From Celeribacter naphthalenivorans (GTDB lineage Bacteria; Pseudomonadota; Alphaproteobacteria; Rhodobacterales; Rhodobacteraceae), in NCBI RefSeq assembly GCF_020524585.1, contig NZ_JAIVLK010000008.1, forward strand, positions 186,001 through 250,000: 64,000 nucleotides of DNA, given 5' to 3'. Under the pieces are notes generated by a model that searched no databases, had not been told where the DNA came from, and saw only the letters and a list, made by a program, of their open reading frames with translations. Made by a program: the position numbers and the translations under genes. This document shows positions 26,227 to 36,139 of the stretch, piece after piece (the first letter of the stretch is position 1; each line of letters starts with the position of its first letter).

Positions 26227-27111
26227 TTACCCTCCCAAAACCCGCCCCGCGACGGTCGAAAGTTTTTCAATCATCAAAGGGTCGCGTTTGTCTGGCGCGG
26301 TCATGATTGCGTAGTCCAGCGCCCGGTCGCAGCCATGTTCGCAGGGGGCATAGACGCCCCCCAAAAGCCCCGGAAGCGCCGCAACGAGGGATTTCGCATG
26401 TGCGGTGTTGGCCTTCAGCGTGGCGAGAATATCGGTGATCTGCACCGCGCCGTGATCCGGGTGCCAGCTGTCGTAATCGGTGACCATGGCGATGGAGGCG
26501 TAGCAAATCTCTGCCTCGCGCGCGAGTTTCGCCTCCGGCATATTGGTCATGCCGATCACATCACAGCCCCAGCTCTCGCGGTACATTTTGCTTTCGGCCA
26601 TAGAGGAAAATTGCGGGCCTTCCATGGCGAGATAGGTGCCGCCTTTATGCACCGTCACGCCGGTCGTACGCGCGGCCTCATAGGCAATTCCCGACAGCCG
26701 CTCACAGACGGGATGCGCGACCGAGACATGTGCGACGCAGCCGGTGCCGAAAAAGCTCTTTTCCCGTGCAAATGTCCGGTCGATGAACTGATCAATGATG
26801 ACGAAATCGCCCGGCGCCATCTCTTCGCGGAACGATCCCACGGCGGAGACGGAAAACAGGTCCGTGACCCCCATCTGTTTCATCGCGTCGATATTGGCGC
26901 GGTAGTTGACGGTCGAAGGCGAGTGCACATGGCCACGTCCGTGGCGGGGCAGGAAAACCATGTTGACGCCGTCCAATGTGCCGGACAGGAGTGCATCAGA
27001 CGGGTCGCCCCAAGGCGTTTCAACCCTCTGCCATGCGGCATCTTTCAGCCCGTCGATCTCATAGACGCCGGAGCCGCCCATCACGCCGATCACACGCTGT
27101 TGTCCTGTCAT
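26227..27111 (-). CDS. mtnP: 5'-methylthioadenosine phosphorylase
   Basis: 294 residues, PNP family. Cleaves methylthioadenosine to adenine and methylthioribose-1-phosphate. Seen: RVIGVMGGSGVYEIDGL at the start, the phosphate-binding RHGRGHVHSPS, AVGSFREEM, and TYLAMEGPQFSSMAES, with IGMTNMPEAKLAREAEICY. ATG at 27111 is chosen because AAGGAGG lies seven bases upstream and the family N-terminus begins there, although the frame is open further upstream. Confidence 0.95.
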   Translation of the reverse strand: MTGQQRVIGVMGGSGVYEIDGLKDAAWQRVETPWGDPSDALLSGTLDGVNMVFLPRHGRGHVHSPSTVNYRANIDAMKQMGVTDLFSVSAVGSFREEMAPGDFVIIDQFIDRTFAREKSFFGTGCVAHVSVAHPVCERLSGIAYEAARTTGVTVHKGGTYLAMEGPQFSSMAESKMYRESWGCDVIGMTNMPEAKLAREAEICYASIAMVTDYDSWHPDHGAVQITDILATLKANTAHAKSLVAALPGLLGGVYAPCEHGCDRALDYAIMTAPDKRDPLMIEKLSTVAGRVLGG

Positions 27112-27295
27112 ATCCGCCTCCTTGCTCGCCTGTTCGGGCCAACCTTGCGGCGCTGCAATGCGGCGCGCAAGAGGCAATTCGGAAAAGAACTGAGGAGGGT
27201 GGCTCAGGAGATGTGCGACAGGCGGCCTGAGCAGACTTGCCAAGGCGGGCTCTCGCACCGTAGAACGCTGCGCGTCCGAACACGCCGGGGATGAG

Positions 27296-28414
27296 ATGCG
27301 GATCGAATTTGACACCGGGCCGTTGCAGAGCGGCAGCCTGTTCCAAAAGCCGAAAGAGACGGTCTTTGCCCGTACCCCGGGCGAGGTCGCGGAGGCCTTT
27401 GCCCGGCTTGAGACGGCTCTTGCCGAGGGGTATTGGATCGCGGGCGCGTTTTCCTATGAGCTGGGCTATTGCTTCGAACCGCGGCTTTTGCCTTTGTTGC
27501 CCGAGACGCGTGATGTGCCGTTGTTGGAGGTCGGGATTTACGAAGCGCCCGAAGCTTTGAGCGCACGGCCTTTCTCAAACGATGGCCAGACCGAAAAACA
27601 GCCCATTTGGGATGCGCCGCGCTATGCGGAGGCCTTTGCCGCCGTGGCGCATTACATCCGTGCGGGGGACATTTATCAGGCGAACCTGACCTTCCCGCTG
27701 ACGCTCACCTCCGATCTTCCGCCGCGCGCGCTGTATGATCGGCTCAAGGCCCGCCAGCCTGTGGGCCACGGCGCCCTGATCGAGCGGCCGGATGGCACGG
27801 CAGTCTTGTCGCGCTCGCCGGAGCTGTTCTACGAGACCGACGGGGCGGGCGGCATCACCGTGCGCCCGATGAAAGGCACCGTGCCGCGTGGCGCAACGCC
27901 GGAGGAAGATATTGCGTCGAAAGAGTGGTTGGCCGCGTCTGAGAAAAATCAGGCCGAGAATCTGATGATCGTCGATCTCCTGCGCAATGACCTGTCGCGG
28001 GTCTCCGAGGTGGGATCGGTCAAAGTGCCCAAACTGTTCGAGATCGAAAGCTACGCCACCGTGCATCAGATGACCTCGACCGTGACCGCACGGTTGTTGC
28101 CCGAGATTGGCCTCTATGATCGTTTCTGCGCGCTGTTTCCATGCGGCTCTGTCACCGGCGCACCGAAGATTCGCGCGATGCAGATCATTCACGAACTGGA
28201 GGCCGGGCCACGCGGGCATTATTGCGGGTCTATCGGCTGGGCCGCGCCGGATGGGCGGTCGTCCTTCAACGTGGCGATCCGCACGCTGGAGATGGCGCAA
28301 GGCCGCGCGCGGCTGCATGTTGGCGGCGGTGTGGTCTATGACAGCGAGGCGCAGTCGGAATATGACGAGGCGCTGCTGAAATCTCGCTTTGCCGATTTGG
28401 AGGCTTTGTCATGA
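27296..28414 (+). CDS. pabB: Aminodeoxychorismate synthase component I
   Basis: 372 residues, the short alphaproteobacterial form containing the chorismate-binding core. It makes 4-amino-4-deoxychorismate for folate, using ammonia from a glutamine amidotransferase encoded elsewhere. Core blocks: FSYELGYCFEP, IRAGDIYQANLTFPL, MKGTVPRGATPEED, MIVDLLRNDLSRV and PCGSVTGAPKIRAMQII. The stop overlaps the next ATG. Confidence 0.93.
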   Translation: MRIEFDTGPLQSGSLFQKPKETVFARTPGEVAEAFARLETALAEGYWIAGAFSYELGYCFEPRLLPLLPETRDVPLLEVGIYEAPEALSARPFSNDGQTEKQPIWDAPRYAEAFAAVAHYIRAGDIYQANLTFPLTLTSDLPPRALYDRLKARQPVGHGALIERPDGTAVLSRSPELFYETDGAGGITVRPMKGTVPRGATPEEDIASKEWLAASEKNQAENLMIVDLLRNDLSRVSEVGSVKVPKLFEIESYATVHQMTSTVTARLLPEIGLYDRFCALFPCGSVTGAPKIRAMQIIHELEAGPRGHYCGSIGWAAPDGRSSFNVAIRTLEMAQGRARLHVGGGVVYDSEAQSEYDEALLKSRFADLEALS

Positions 28415-29040
28415 GTGATGTCATGAGCGATCCGTTCCGCATCATCGAGACCTTCGGTTATTTGCCGGAGCAAGGCATGACGCGGGGGCCGCGACACCTC
28501 GCGCGGATGGCGCGCACGGCGGCGCAGTTGGATGTGGCGTTCGATCCGGTGCAGGCCGAGCGCTTGATGGCGGAGTTTGACGCCGATACCCCGCGTCGGA
28601 TGCGTATGACGCTGGATCGGGAGGGGGGGCTTGAGCTGCAAGACGCGCCGCTCGCGCCGTCCAAACCTCTGTTTCTCGTGCATCTGCATGAGACCCGCCT
28701 TGATCCTGCGGACCCGTGGCTTGTGGTGAAAACGACCGAGCGCAGCCTCTACGACCAAGCCCGCGCCGCCTTGCCCGAGGGTCTCGACGAGCTTTTGTTC
28801 CTGAACACGCGGGGCGAGATTTGCGAAGGCACGATCACCAATGTGTTTCTGGAGCGGGACGGCGACATGCTGACCCCCGCCGTGTCCTCTGGCCTCCTGC
28901 CGGGAGTGCTGCGCGAAGAGCTGCTGGCCGAGGGCCGTGTGAAAGAGGCGGTGTTGACCGAGGCAGACCTGCGCGCGGCGGAGCGTCTCTGGGTCGGAAA
29001 TTCTCTTCGGGGCCTCATTCCTGCGCAATTGGTCGGGTGA
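28411..29040 (+). CDS. Class IV aminotransferase, PabC-like lyase
   Basis: 209 residues. Fold-type IV PLP enzyme, probably 4-amino-4-deoxychorismate lyase making p-aminobenzoate. The Schiff-base Lys is likely in VVKTTERSLYD, and the PLP-binding ELLFLNTRGEICEGTITNVF block is clear. Overlap with pabB (ATGA) supports a shared pathway. It is shorter than E. coli PabC by about 60 residues, as is usual for this pairing. Confidence 0.85.
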   Translation: MSDVMSDPFRIIETFGYLPEQGMTRGPRHLARMARTAAQLDVAFDPVQAERLMAEFDADTPRRMRMTLDREGGLELQDAPLAPSKPLFLVHLHETRLDPADPWLVVKTTERSLYDQARAALPEGLDELLFLNTRGEICEGTITNVFLERDGDMLTPAVSSGLLPGVLREELLAEGRVKEAVLTEADLRAAERLWVGNSLRGLIPAQLVG

Positions 29041-29163
29041 GACGCCAAATCTGTTGCGGTCAAGCCACTCTTTGTGGTGAGAGGCACGGCTCCTGACTTT
29101 GCGCATCTGCGACAATCGCGCTAAGAGGAGCCAAACGCATTTCCTGACATCTGGGAGCCTCCC

Positions 29164-30774
29164 GTGATCCAATCCGCACTCGCGTCTTTCGCGAAGAACC
29201 TGTCTATTTCCGGAACCACATCGACCAAACTGACGCCTGCGCAGGCGAAAACCGATGTGCTTTCGGGCCTCACCGTGGCCTTGGCGCTGGTGCCCGAAGC
29301 TGTGGCTTTTGCTTTCGTCGCCCATGTTCACCCGCTCGTGGGGCTTTACGCCGCGTTCATCATGGGGTTGGTGACCGCCGTCTTCGGTGGGCGTCCGGGG
29401 ATGATCTCTGGCGCGACCGGCGCCATCGCCGTGGTCTTTGTGGCCCTCGTGATCGAACATGGTGTTGAATATCTCTTCGCCACCGTCGTCCTCATGGGCA
29501 TCTTGCAAATCCTTGCGGGGATTTTCCGCCTCGGCAAGTTCATCCGCCTCGTGCCGCATCCGGTGATGTTGGGGTTCGTGAACGGGCTGGCCATCGTGAT
29601 CTTTCTCGCCCAGCTCACCCAGTTCAAGGTGCCCGGTTCTGACAGCTACATGACCGGCATGCCGCTCATCATCATGCTGGCTCTGGTCGGTCTGACCATG
29701 GCCGTGGTGCATTTCCTGCCAAAGGTGACCAATATCATCCCGGCGCCGCTGGCGGGCATTCTGATCACCGCCGTGGTGGTGATTGCCTTTGGCATCGATG
29801 TGCCGCGCGTGGGTGATATGGCGCAGATCAAGGGCGGTTTGCCGACCTTCCACATCCCGTCCGTGCCGATGTTCGAGAACATGGAGAGCTTTCTCGCCAC
29901 GATGAAAATCATCCTGCCCTACGCGCTCATTGGCGCGGCTGTGGGCCTCATTGAGAGCCTTCTGACGCTCAACCTCGTGGGTGAGATCAAGGGTGAGCGC
30001 GGTGGTGTCTCGCAAGAATGTCTGGCGCAGGGCGCAGGCAATGTGATCTCCGGCTTCTTCGGCTCCATGGGCGGCTGCGCTATGATCGGCCAGTCGATGA
30101 TCAACGTGAAATCCGGCGGGCGCACCCGTCTGGCGGGCATCACGGCGGCGTTGTTTTTGCTCCTGTTCATCGTGGTGGCCTCACCGCTCATCGAACAAAT
30201 CCCGCTGGCCGCACTTGTCGGCGTGATGTTCATGGTGGTGATCGGCACCTTCGCGTGGAACTCCTTCAACGTGATGCTGAAAGTGCCGCGGGTTGATGCT
30301 TTCGTCATCGTGCTCGTGACCGTCGTTACCGTGCTCGAAGACCTCGCGGTCGCCGTGGTCGTGGGGGTGATCGTTTCCGCACTGGCCTATGCCTGGCAAA
30401 ACGCCTCGCGTATTCATGCCAAAACTTACGAGTCCCCCGAGGGTGCGAAGGTCTACCAAATCCAGGGCCCGCTGTTCTTTGGCTCCGCCGAGGGCTTTTC
30501 CGAGCTCTTCGATCCGGCCAACGACCCCTCCATGGTGATCGTCGATTTCGCCGACAGCCGCGTTGCCGACCAATCTGCGCTCAACGCCATCGAAAGCCTC
30601 GCTGCGAAATACGAAGCGCTGGGCAAGGAAATCCAACTGCGACACCTGAGCCGCGATTGTCACCGGCTTCTGTCCAACGCCGGTCACCTGATGGTCGATA
30701 GCGACGATGATCCGGATTACCAAATCGCTACCGATTATGTCGTGCGCACCGGAGTTCTGGGCGCTGGGCATTAA
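29164..30774 (+). CDS. SulP family anion transporter with STAS domain
   Basis: 536 residues. About ten to twelve transmembrane helices precede a C-terminal STAS domain starting near PEGAKVYQIQGPLFFGSAEGF. The N-terminal blocks KTDVLSGLTVALALVPEAVAFAFVAHV and GGRPGMISGATGAIAVVF are typical SulP. The substrate may be sulfate, bicarbonate or another anion; the sequence does not decide. The start is GTG at 29164 after GGGAG. Confidence 0.92.
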   Translation: MIQSALASFAKNLSISGTTSTKLTPAQAKTDVLSGLTVALALVPEAVAFAFVAHVHPLVGLYAAFIMGLVTAVFGGRPGMISGATGAIAVVFVALVIEHGVEYLFATVVLMGILQILAGIFRLGKFIRLVPHPVMLGFVNGLAIVIFLAQLTQFKVPGSDSYMTGMPLIIMLALVGLTMAVVHFLPKVTNIIPAPLAGILITAVVVIAFGIDVPRVGDMAQIKGGLPTFHIPSVPMFENMESFLATMKIILPYALIGAAVGLIESLLTLNLVGEIKGERGGVSQECLAQGAGNVISGFFGSMGGCAMIGQSMINVKSGGRTRLAGITAALFLLLFIVVASPLIEQIPLAALVGVMFMVVIGTFAWNSFNVMLKVPRVDAFVIVLVTVVTVLEDLAVAVVVGVIVSALAYAWQNASRIHAKTYESPEGAKVYQIQGPLFFGSAEGFSELFDPANDPSMVIVDFADSRVADQSALNAIESLAAKYEALGKEIQLRHLSRDCHRLLSNAGHLMVDSDDDPDYQIATDYVVRTGVLGAGH

Positions 30775-30780
30775 GAATTC

Positions 30781-30805
30781 AAAAGGGGCCACATGGCCCC
30801 TTTTT
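30781..30805 (+). terminator. Intrinsic terminator after the SulP gene
   Basis: AAAAGGGGCC and GGCCCCTTTT pair over ten bases around a four-base loop and end in a T run. This is a strong rho-independent terminator. Confidence 0.88.
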
Positions 30806-30821
30806 CGTGCTAGGTTATCCC

Positions 30822-31442
30822 ATGATCACCGACCCCGACGAATTCTTCACCAAAGGCTGTGGGCGCTGCGCGCGGTTCGAGACATCAGACTGCTCTGTTC
30901 AGGCGTGGGCTGGTGCACTGTCCCAACTTCGGCGTATCTGCGATGAGGCGGGTCTGTCTGAGACCGCCAAATGGGGGCATCCGTGCTATATGCATGCGGG
31001 ACGAAATATCGTCATTCTAGGCGCGTTTCGCGGGGATGTGAGGCTGACCTTTTTCAACGCCACTTTGCTCAAAGACCCCAAAGGTCTTTTGCAAAAGACG
31101 GGCAAAAATTCACAGCATCCCGACATCATCAGTTTTCAAAGCGCAGAAGAGGTTTTGAGCTTGGAGCCGCAGCTGCGCAGCTATCTCGCTGAGGCGATGG
31201 AGTATGCACAGCAGGGGATTAAGCCGAAGGTCGAGACACGCGACATAGAGTTGCCGCCTGAGTTGATTGAGGCCCTGGCCGATGATCCCGAGCTGTCAAC
31301 GGCCTTCTACGCGCTCACGCCGGGCCGCCAGCGCAGCTACGCGCTCAATCTAAATGGCGCGAAACAGCCAGCAACCCGGGTTGCCAGAATCGAGAAATTT
31401 CGTCCCAAAATCCTCATGGGGAAGGGCGCGACCGAGCGCTGA
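30822..31442 (+). CDS. YdeI/OmpD-associated family protein
   Basis: 206 residues. A DUF1801-type domain (ICDEAGLSETAKWGHPCYMHAGRNIVILGAF) is followed by the YdeI-like C-terminal part (LIEALADDPELSTAFYALTPGRQRSYALNLNGAKQPATRVARIEKF). Members are small cytosolic proteins; some are linked to resistance to antimicrobial peptides, but the biochemical role is unknown. ATG at 30822 is preferred to an upstream alternative start. Confidence 0.85.
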   Translation: MITDPDEFFTKGCGRCARFETSDCSVQAWAGALSQLRRICDEAGLSETAKWGHPCYMHAGRNIVILGAFRGDVRLTFFNATLLKDPKGLLQKTGKNSQHPDIISFQSAEEVLSLEPQLRSYLAEAMEYAQQGIKPKVETRDIELPPELIEALADDPELSTAFYALTPGRQRSYALNLNGAKQPATRVARIEKFRPKILMGKGATER

Positions 31443-31473
31443 ACACCGCACGCGACGAAAGACTTAAATGGCG

Positions 31474-32058
31474 TCAGTCATTCGGACGCGTCAGTTCAAA
31501 CACTTCCGTGACCTCGGCGTAATCGCGATACCCCAGACGCGACAGCATGCGGGCTTTCACCACATCGAACCGCCCGTCCACGATCAGGTCGGGGCGGATG
31601 TGGATGCCGACGACTTCGCCAAAGACCACGTGATTGTCCTTGCCTGCGAGCTGAACGATCTGGGTCATCTTGCATTCCAAGGAGGCCGGCGCATCCTCGA
31701 CCCGCGAACAGGCAATCTCGCGACAGGGCGCACGCAGCGCGCCGGATTGGGTGAACTCGTCTTCCTCGAACTCAAGCGCGGCAGAGGAGGCATTCATCAC
31801 CGCGATCTGGTCGGCGCCCACCAGGTTGACGCAAAACTCGCCGGTCTCACGCAGATTGCGCAGCGTGTCTTTCGAGCCGATCGAGGCAAACATCACCTGC
31901 GGCGGCACATAGGCGACCGCGTTGAAAAACGAGTAGGGCGCGAGGTTTTCATGTCCGGATGAGGCGCGTGTCGAAATCCAGCCGATGGGGCGCGGCGACA
32001 CGATGGCGTTGAACGGGTTATGCGGCAGGTTGTGACCATCGCTGGGGCGGTAATACAT
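31474..32058 (-). CDS. Flavin reductase family protein
   Basis: 194 residues, the FMN-binding split-barrel flavin reductase type (DIM6/NTAB). Seen: NAIVSPRPIGWISTRASSGHENLAPYSFFNAV, then FCVNLVGADQIAVMN and KDNHVVFGEVVGIHI. It binds FMN and NAD(P)H; the electron-accepting partner is not encoded next to it. It is convergent with the YdeI-like gene. Confidence 0.9.
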   Translation of the reverse strand: MYYRPSDGHNLPHNPFNAIVSPRPIGWISTRASSGHENLAPYSFFNAVAYVPPQVMFASIGSKDTLRNLRETGEFCVNLVGADQIAVMNASSAALEFEEDEFTQSGALRAPCREIACSRVEDAPASLECKMTQIVQLAGKDNHVVFGEVVGIHIRPDLIVDGRFDVVKARMLSRLGYRDYAEVTEVFELTRPND

Positions 32059-32175
32059 CTTGGGCTATGTCCTCTGTCTCGCGTTTTCTTCGCGTTGCTC
32101 ACCATTTAGGGCTGTGATAGCAGAAATCCGAGCCAAATCCGCGCGCAAAATCTGTGCGCTGAGAAAGGGATAAGC

Positions 32176-32667
32176 GTGTATCAGATCGAGACAGAGACAC
32201 CGGCCGATCTTTGGGAGGTGGAAGCCCTCTATGACACTTGTTTTGCGCCAGGGCGGGAGCTTTTGTCCTCCTATCGTCTGCGCGATGGGGTCGAAAAGGT
32301 CACGGATCTCTGTCTTTTGGCCCGCGATGAGCATGGCGTTCTGGCCGCCGCGATCCGCTATTGGCCCATTCGCATCGGCGCGGGCGAGCATCGTGCGCTC
32401 TTGTTGGGGCCCATCGCGGTGCACCACACCCGTCAGGGCGAGGGCCTTGGCGGCTTGCTGATGAACGAGTCGATGGCCGAGGCCGTGCGGCTCGGCTGGC
32501 AGCGGGTGATGTTGGTCGGCGACGCGCCCTATTATTCTCGTTTTGGCTTTGAAAAGCTCGACCATGTCGAAATGCCGCCGCCCACGAACCCGGAGCGGGT
32601 TTTGGGTGTGGCTCTGCGTCCCGGTGCTTGGGACGGGGTCGAGGGGCTTGTCCACAAGGACGACTGA
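32176..32667 (+). CDS. GNAT acetyltransferase, YhbS-like
   Basis: 163 residues. Motif A is LLLGPIAVHHTRQGEGLGGLLM, with the acetyl-CoA loop, and motif B is VMLVGDAPYYSRFGFEKL. The start is GTG at 32176 behind an AAGGGA site. The substrate is unknown. Confidence 0.88.
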   Translation: MYQIETETPADLWEVEALYDTCFAPGRELLSSYRLRDGVEKVTDLCLLARDEHGVLAAAIRYWPIRIGAGEHRALLLGPIAVHHTRQGEGLGGLLMNESMAEAVRLGWQRVMLVGDAPYYSRFGFEKLDHVEMPPPTNPERVLGVALRPGAWDGVEGLVHKDD

Positions 32668-32683
32668 CCCCATCTGTTAAGGC

Positions 32684-33451
32684 ATGGAAAAATTGCCGAC
32701 CCTCACCGATGGCGCACATGCCGTGTTGCAAGCTCCGACGCCGGAGGCGATCCGCGCGCTGGCGCGGCGTCTGAAACGTGCGAACCATCCCGGCATGCAA
32801 TTGCTCAATATTGTTGGCGGCACGGCGGACGGGCTGTTCGGCAAATTGCCTGACAAAATCAGAAATCAACTTGAGGGCGCGACGCTCTCTGCGCTGGAAC
32901 TGGCGTTTGAGGGGGCTGCGCGTGGGCGGCGCTCGGTCAAAGGCGGCACTTGGATGTCGCGCGCGGTGACCTCGGGGCTGGGGGCTGTGGGTGGCATTGG
33001 CGGGCTGCCGACCGCTCTGGCGGAATTGCCGGTCACCACGACCGTGCTGCTCCACGCGATCCAAGGCGTTGCCGAAGATCACGGCTTTGATCCCTCCCGC
33101 GACGATGTGCGCAAGGCCTGTATTCAAGTTTTTGCCGCCGCCGGGCCTTTGGAAGAGGACGATGGGGCCGATCTCGGGTTTATCGCCGCGCGCACCACGC
33201 TGACGGGGGCCACGCTGAACGGGATTATTGCCAAGGTCGCGCCGCGTCTCTCGGTGGTTTTGGGGCAAAAACTGGCGGCACAGACCGTGCCGGTGCTGGG
33301 CGCCGTAGTGGGGGCTGCGACGAATTACGCCTATACCGCCTATTATCAGGACATGGCGCATGTGAGTTTCGGCATGCTCCGCATGGCCGAGGACAGCGAT
33401 CTGTCCTTCGAAGAGTTGAAAGACTTGCTGCGGGCGGAAATGGCGCGCTGA
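32684..33451 (+). CDS. EcsC family protein
   Basis: 255 residues with Gly-rich amphipathic helices typical of EcsC: TSGLGAVGGIGGLPTALAELPVTTTVLLHAI and a C-terminal VPVLGAVVGAATNYAYTAYYQDMA. EcsC proteins are membrane-associated and of unknown function. It starts 16 bases after the GNAT gene and may be co-transcribed with it. Confidence 0.87.
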   Translation: MEKLPTLTDGAHAVLQAPTPEAIRALARRLKRANHPGMQLLNIVGGTADGLFGKLPDKIRNQLEGATLSALELAFEGAARGRRSVKGGTWMSRAVTSGLGAVGGIGGLPTALAELPVTTTVLLHAIQGVAEDHGFDPSRDDVRKACIQVFAAAGPLEEDDGADLGFIAARTTLTGATLNGIIAKVAPRLSVVLGQKLAAQTVPVLGAVVGAATNYAYTAYYQDMAHVSFGMLRMAEDSDLSFEELKDLLRAEMAR

Positions 33452-33479
33452 GGCGGTCCTGTCGCGCGCCGTCTTTGGA

Positions 33480-35762
33480 TCAGAGCATAAACCCCTGTTT
33501 GACCAGATAGGCACTCAGATCGTCCCGCACGGATTGCGCCCCGGCATCGGCGGACTGATCAATCACACGCGCCACCTCGTCGAGGTCGAGCCGGCGCAAC
33601 ATCGCCTTCACCGGGCCGATCGAAGCCGGGCGCATCGACAGCGTGCGCACACCCATCGCGGCCAGAGCGACCGCCTCCAAAGGCCGCCCGGCATCCTCGC
33701 CACAAAAGGACACCGGCGTGTCGAATTTATCGCAGCGTTCAACGATCTGACGGATGAAGCTCAGGAAGGAATAATTCAGCGTGTCATAGCGCCGGCGCAC
33801 CCGCTCGTTTTCGCGGTCAGCGGCGAAAAAGAACTGTTTGAGGTCGTTGCCGCCGATGGAAATGAAATCGGTCTGTTGGAAAAACAGATCGGGCGCGAAG
33901 GCCAGAGAGGGGGTCTCCAACATTGCGCCAATCTCGACCGACGACGGCGGCACGTAGCCCAGCTTTTGCTCGGACTCGAGCACATCCTCCAGAATCGCCC
34001 GCGCCTGACGGTATTCGTCGAACTGCGCCACAAAGGGGAACATGATCGTCAAAGGTCGGCCCGAAGCGGCACGGATGAGCGCCTGAAGCTGCATCCGCAT
34101 GACGCCGCGTTTATCAAGCCCCACACGGATCGCGCGCCACCCCATCGCGGGGTTCGGCTCGTCCTGCGGCTTCATATAGGGCAGCACCTTGTCGGAGCCG
34201 ATGTCGAGGGTGCGGAACACCACACGTTTGCCGCGTGCCGCATCCATGACGCGGGCGTAGAGCGAGGCCAGCTCGCCCCGGCGCGGCACCTTGTTGCGGA
34301 TCAGGAACTGCAATTCGGTGCGGAACAGGCCCACGCCCTCGGCGCCTGAGGAGGCCAGCGACGGCAGATCCGCCATCAGACCGGCGTTCATATGCATGTT
34401 GATGTGCCGACCACAGAGCGTCTCGGCGGGCAGGCCCACCAGACCGGCGTAGCGTTGCTGCGCCTCGGCTTGCATCGCGATCTTGTCGCGGAAGGCGGCG
34501 GCGACCGTATCTTCTGGCCGCAAATGCACCACGCCCTGATCGCCATCGACCAGAATGGCGTTGCCGTTCAGCGCCTCTGTCGTGATGCCCTCGGCGTGAA
34601 TGACCAGAGGAATCGCCCAGGCGCGGGCCACCACGGCGGCATGCGAGCCGACGGAGCCTTGTTCCAAAACGATGCCTTTGAGGTCCTTGCCATAATCCAG
34701 CAACTCGCCGGGGCCGATGTTGCGGGCGACGAGGATCGGGTTCTCGGGCATCTCGGCGCCGGTCTCATTGCCTTGGCCGGTCAGAATGCGCAGCAGCCGG
34801 TTCGACAGATCGTCGAGATCGTGCAGGCGCTCGCGCATATAGGGGTCGGGCACTTGTGCCAGTCGCGTGCGGGCCGCGCCCTGTTCCTTTTCGACGGCGG
34901 CCTCGGCGGAGAGGCCCCGGTCGATGTCCTCTTCCATCCGGCGCATCCAGCCGCGGGAATTGGCGAACATCCGGTAGGCCTCAAGCACCTCGCGCTGATC
35001 TTTCTCGCCGGGTTCGACGGCGGCCAACATGCTGTCGACGGAAATGCGCAACTCGTCCACCGCCTTGCGCAGGCGGTCCTTTTCCACATCAGGGTCATCG
35101 GCCACCGGGTTGGTGACGACGACGCGCGGCTCGTGCAGGTAGACATTGCCCTCGGCGACACCTTCCTGGCCCGTCGCGCCGCGGAACATCACCGGATGCT
35201 GGTGAAGCGCGGCCATGCCGCCTTCATCACCGATGAAAGCGCCCAGTTCTGTCATTTCGGCCAACACCATGGCGACCACTTCGAGGGCATAGACCTCGTC
35301 CTCGGTAAAGGCGCGGGCCTCTTTCGATTGCACGACCAGAACGCCGAGGATTTCACCGAGGCGCTGGATCGGCAGGCCCAGAAAGCTGGAGAACAATTCC
35401 TCGCCGGTTTCGGGCATATAGCGAAAGCCACGCTCAGAGGGCGCGTCGGCGGCGTTGACCATGAGGCGGGTGCGCGCAACCCGGCCCACGAGGCCCTCGC
35501 CGATGCGCATCCGGGTCTTGTGCACGGCTTCGGGTTTGAGACCTTCGGTGGCGCAAAGCTCCAGCGTGTCGGCGTCGCGGAAAAGATAGATCGAACAGAC
35601 CTCGGTCTGCATGCTGTCGGCGATCAGATGGGTGATGCGGTCGAGACGTGCCTGACCGGCACTGTCCTCGGCCAGCGTGTCCCTGAGCCGGCCCAAAAGC
35701 TTCCGGCTTTCGCTTTCCAGATTATGCACCATGTCCCCGTCGGTCTTGTTTTGCGCCTTCAT
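33480..35762 (-). CDS. ptsP: PEP-protein phosphotransferase PtsP (EI-Ntr)
   Basis: About 760 residues. First enzyme of the nitrogen-related phosphotransferase chain, moving phosphate from PEP to NPr. An N-terminal GAF domain (about 30-170) is followed by the HPr-binding and swivel domains with the active His in GSVGSHAAVVARAW, and a PEP-binding barrel with FISIGGNDLKQFF and the active Cys in SFCGEDAGRP. ATG at 35762 (MKAQNKTDG) is likely; another ATG at 35732 is possible and neither has a strong binding site. Confidence 0.93.
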   Translation of the reverse strand: MKAQNKTDGDMVHNLESESRKLLGRLRDTLAEDSAGQARLDRITHLIADSMQTEVCSIYLFRDADTLELCATEGLKPEAVHKTRMRIGEGLVGRVARTRLMVNAADAPSERGFRYMPETGEELFSSFLGLPIQRLGEILGVLVVQSKEARAFTEDEVYALEVVAMVLAEMTELGAFIGDEGGMAALHQHPVMFRGATGQEGVAEGNVYLHEPRVVVTNPVADDPDVEKDRLRKAVDELRISVDSMLAAVEPGEKDQREVLEAYRMFANSRGWMRRMEEDIDRGLSAEAAVEKEQGAARTRLAQVPDPYMRERLHDLDDLSNRLLRILTGQGNETGAEMPENPILVARNIGPGELLDYGKDLKGIVLEQGSVGSHAAVVARAWAIPLVIHAEGITTEALNGNAILVDGDQGVVHLRPEDTVAAAFRDKIAMQAEAQQRYAGLVGLPAETLCGRHINMHMNAGLMADLPSLASSGAEGVGLFRTELQFLIRNKVPRRGELASLYARVMDAARGKRVVFRTLDIGSDKVLPYMKPQDEPNPAMGWRAIRVGLDKRGVMRMQLQALIRAASGRPLTIMFPFVAQFDEYRQARAILEDVLESEQKLGYVPPSSVEIGAMLETPSLAFAPDLFFQQTDFISIGGNDLKQFFFAADRENERVRRRYDTLNYSFLSFIRQIVERCDKFDTPVSFCGEDAGRPLEAVALAAMGVRTLSMRPASIGPVKAMLRRLDLDEVARVIDQSADAGAQSVRDDLSAYLVKQGFML

Positions 35763-36139
35763 GATGGGCGTCAAATTCTTTAGAGCACAGATGTGGCTTT
35801 TGCCCAGAAAAATCAACCGCGCGACGGCGGCTCGGCCAAAATTTGCGTGGAAAATGCGTGGAAAAAGTGCAGAAAAATCCGCAACTTGTGGATGCAGGTG
35901 CAGAAAATTCGTGCTGCGTGTGCGTCTTGGTCGGTGTTTTTGCGACTCCGTCAGGCGTCTGTGATCACAAAATATTCGGGTATGCTTTCATCTTGCTGAT
36001 GAGTTGCGCCGAAAGTCGCCGAGCCGCTTTGCGGGCTCTGGCTAAGGGCCCGGCATCTGCGTAGCCTGCGGGCAAGACGTCGTGAGAGCGCAACAGGCAG
36101 GTGGGTGAAATGGGAAATAAGGTGGGGCGGGCAAAAGCC
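35763..36139. other. Divergent spacer with an 11-bp tandem repeat
   Basis: This 377-bp gap lies between ptsP (minus) and the YiiX-like gene (plus). TGCGTGGAAAA occurs twice head to tail at 35844-35865, and related GTGCAGAAAA words follow at about 35867 and 35909. No gene is seen. Confidence 0.5.
35844..35865. repeat. Tandem 11-mer TGCGTGGAAAA x2
   Basis: Two perfect head-to-tail copies in the ptsP upstream region. They could be regulator-binding half sites one helical turn apart, or simple slippage. Confidence 0.6.

Noticed and set aside
28336-30015. 559-residue open frame antisense to pabC-like and SulP genes
   Set aside because: Spans two real genes and an intergenic terminator-free gap; His/Asp/Gly-rich shadow, no domain.
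34392-35783. 463-residue open frame antisense to ptsP
   Set aside because: Shadow of a clearly conserved PtsP.
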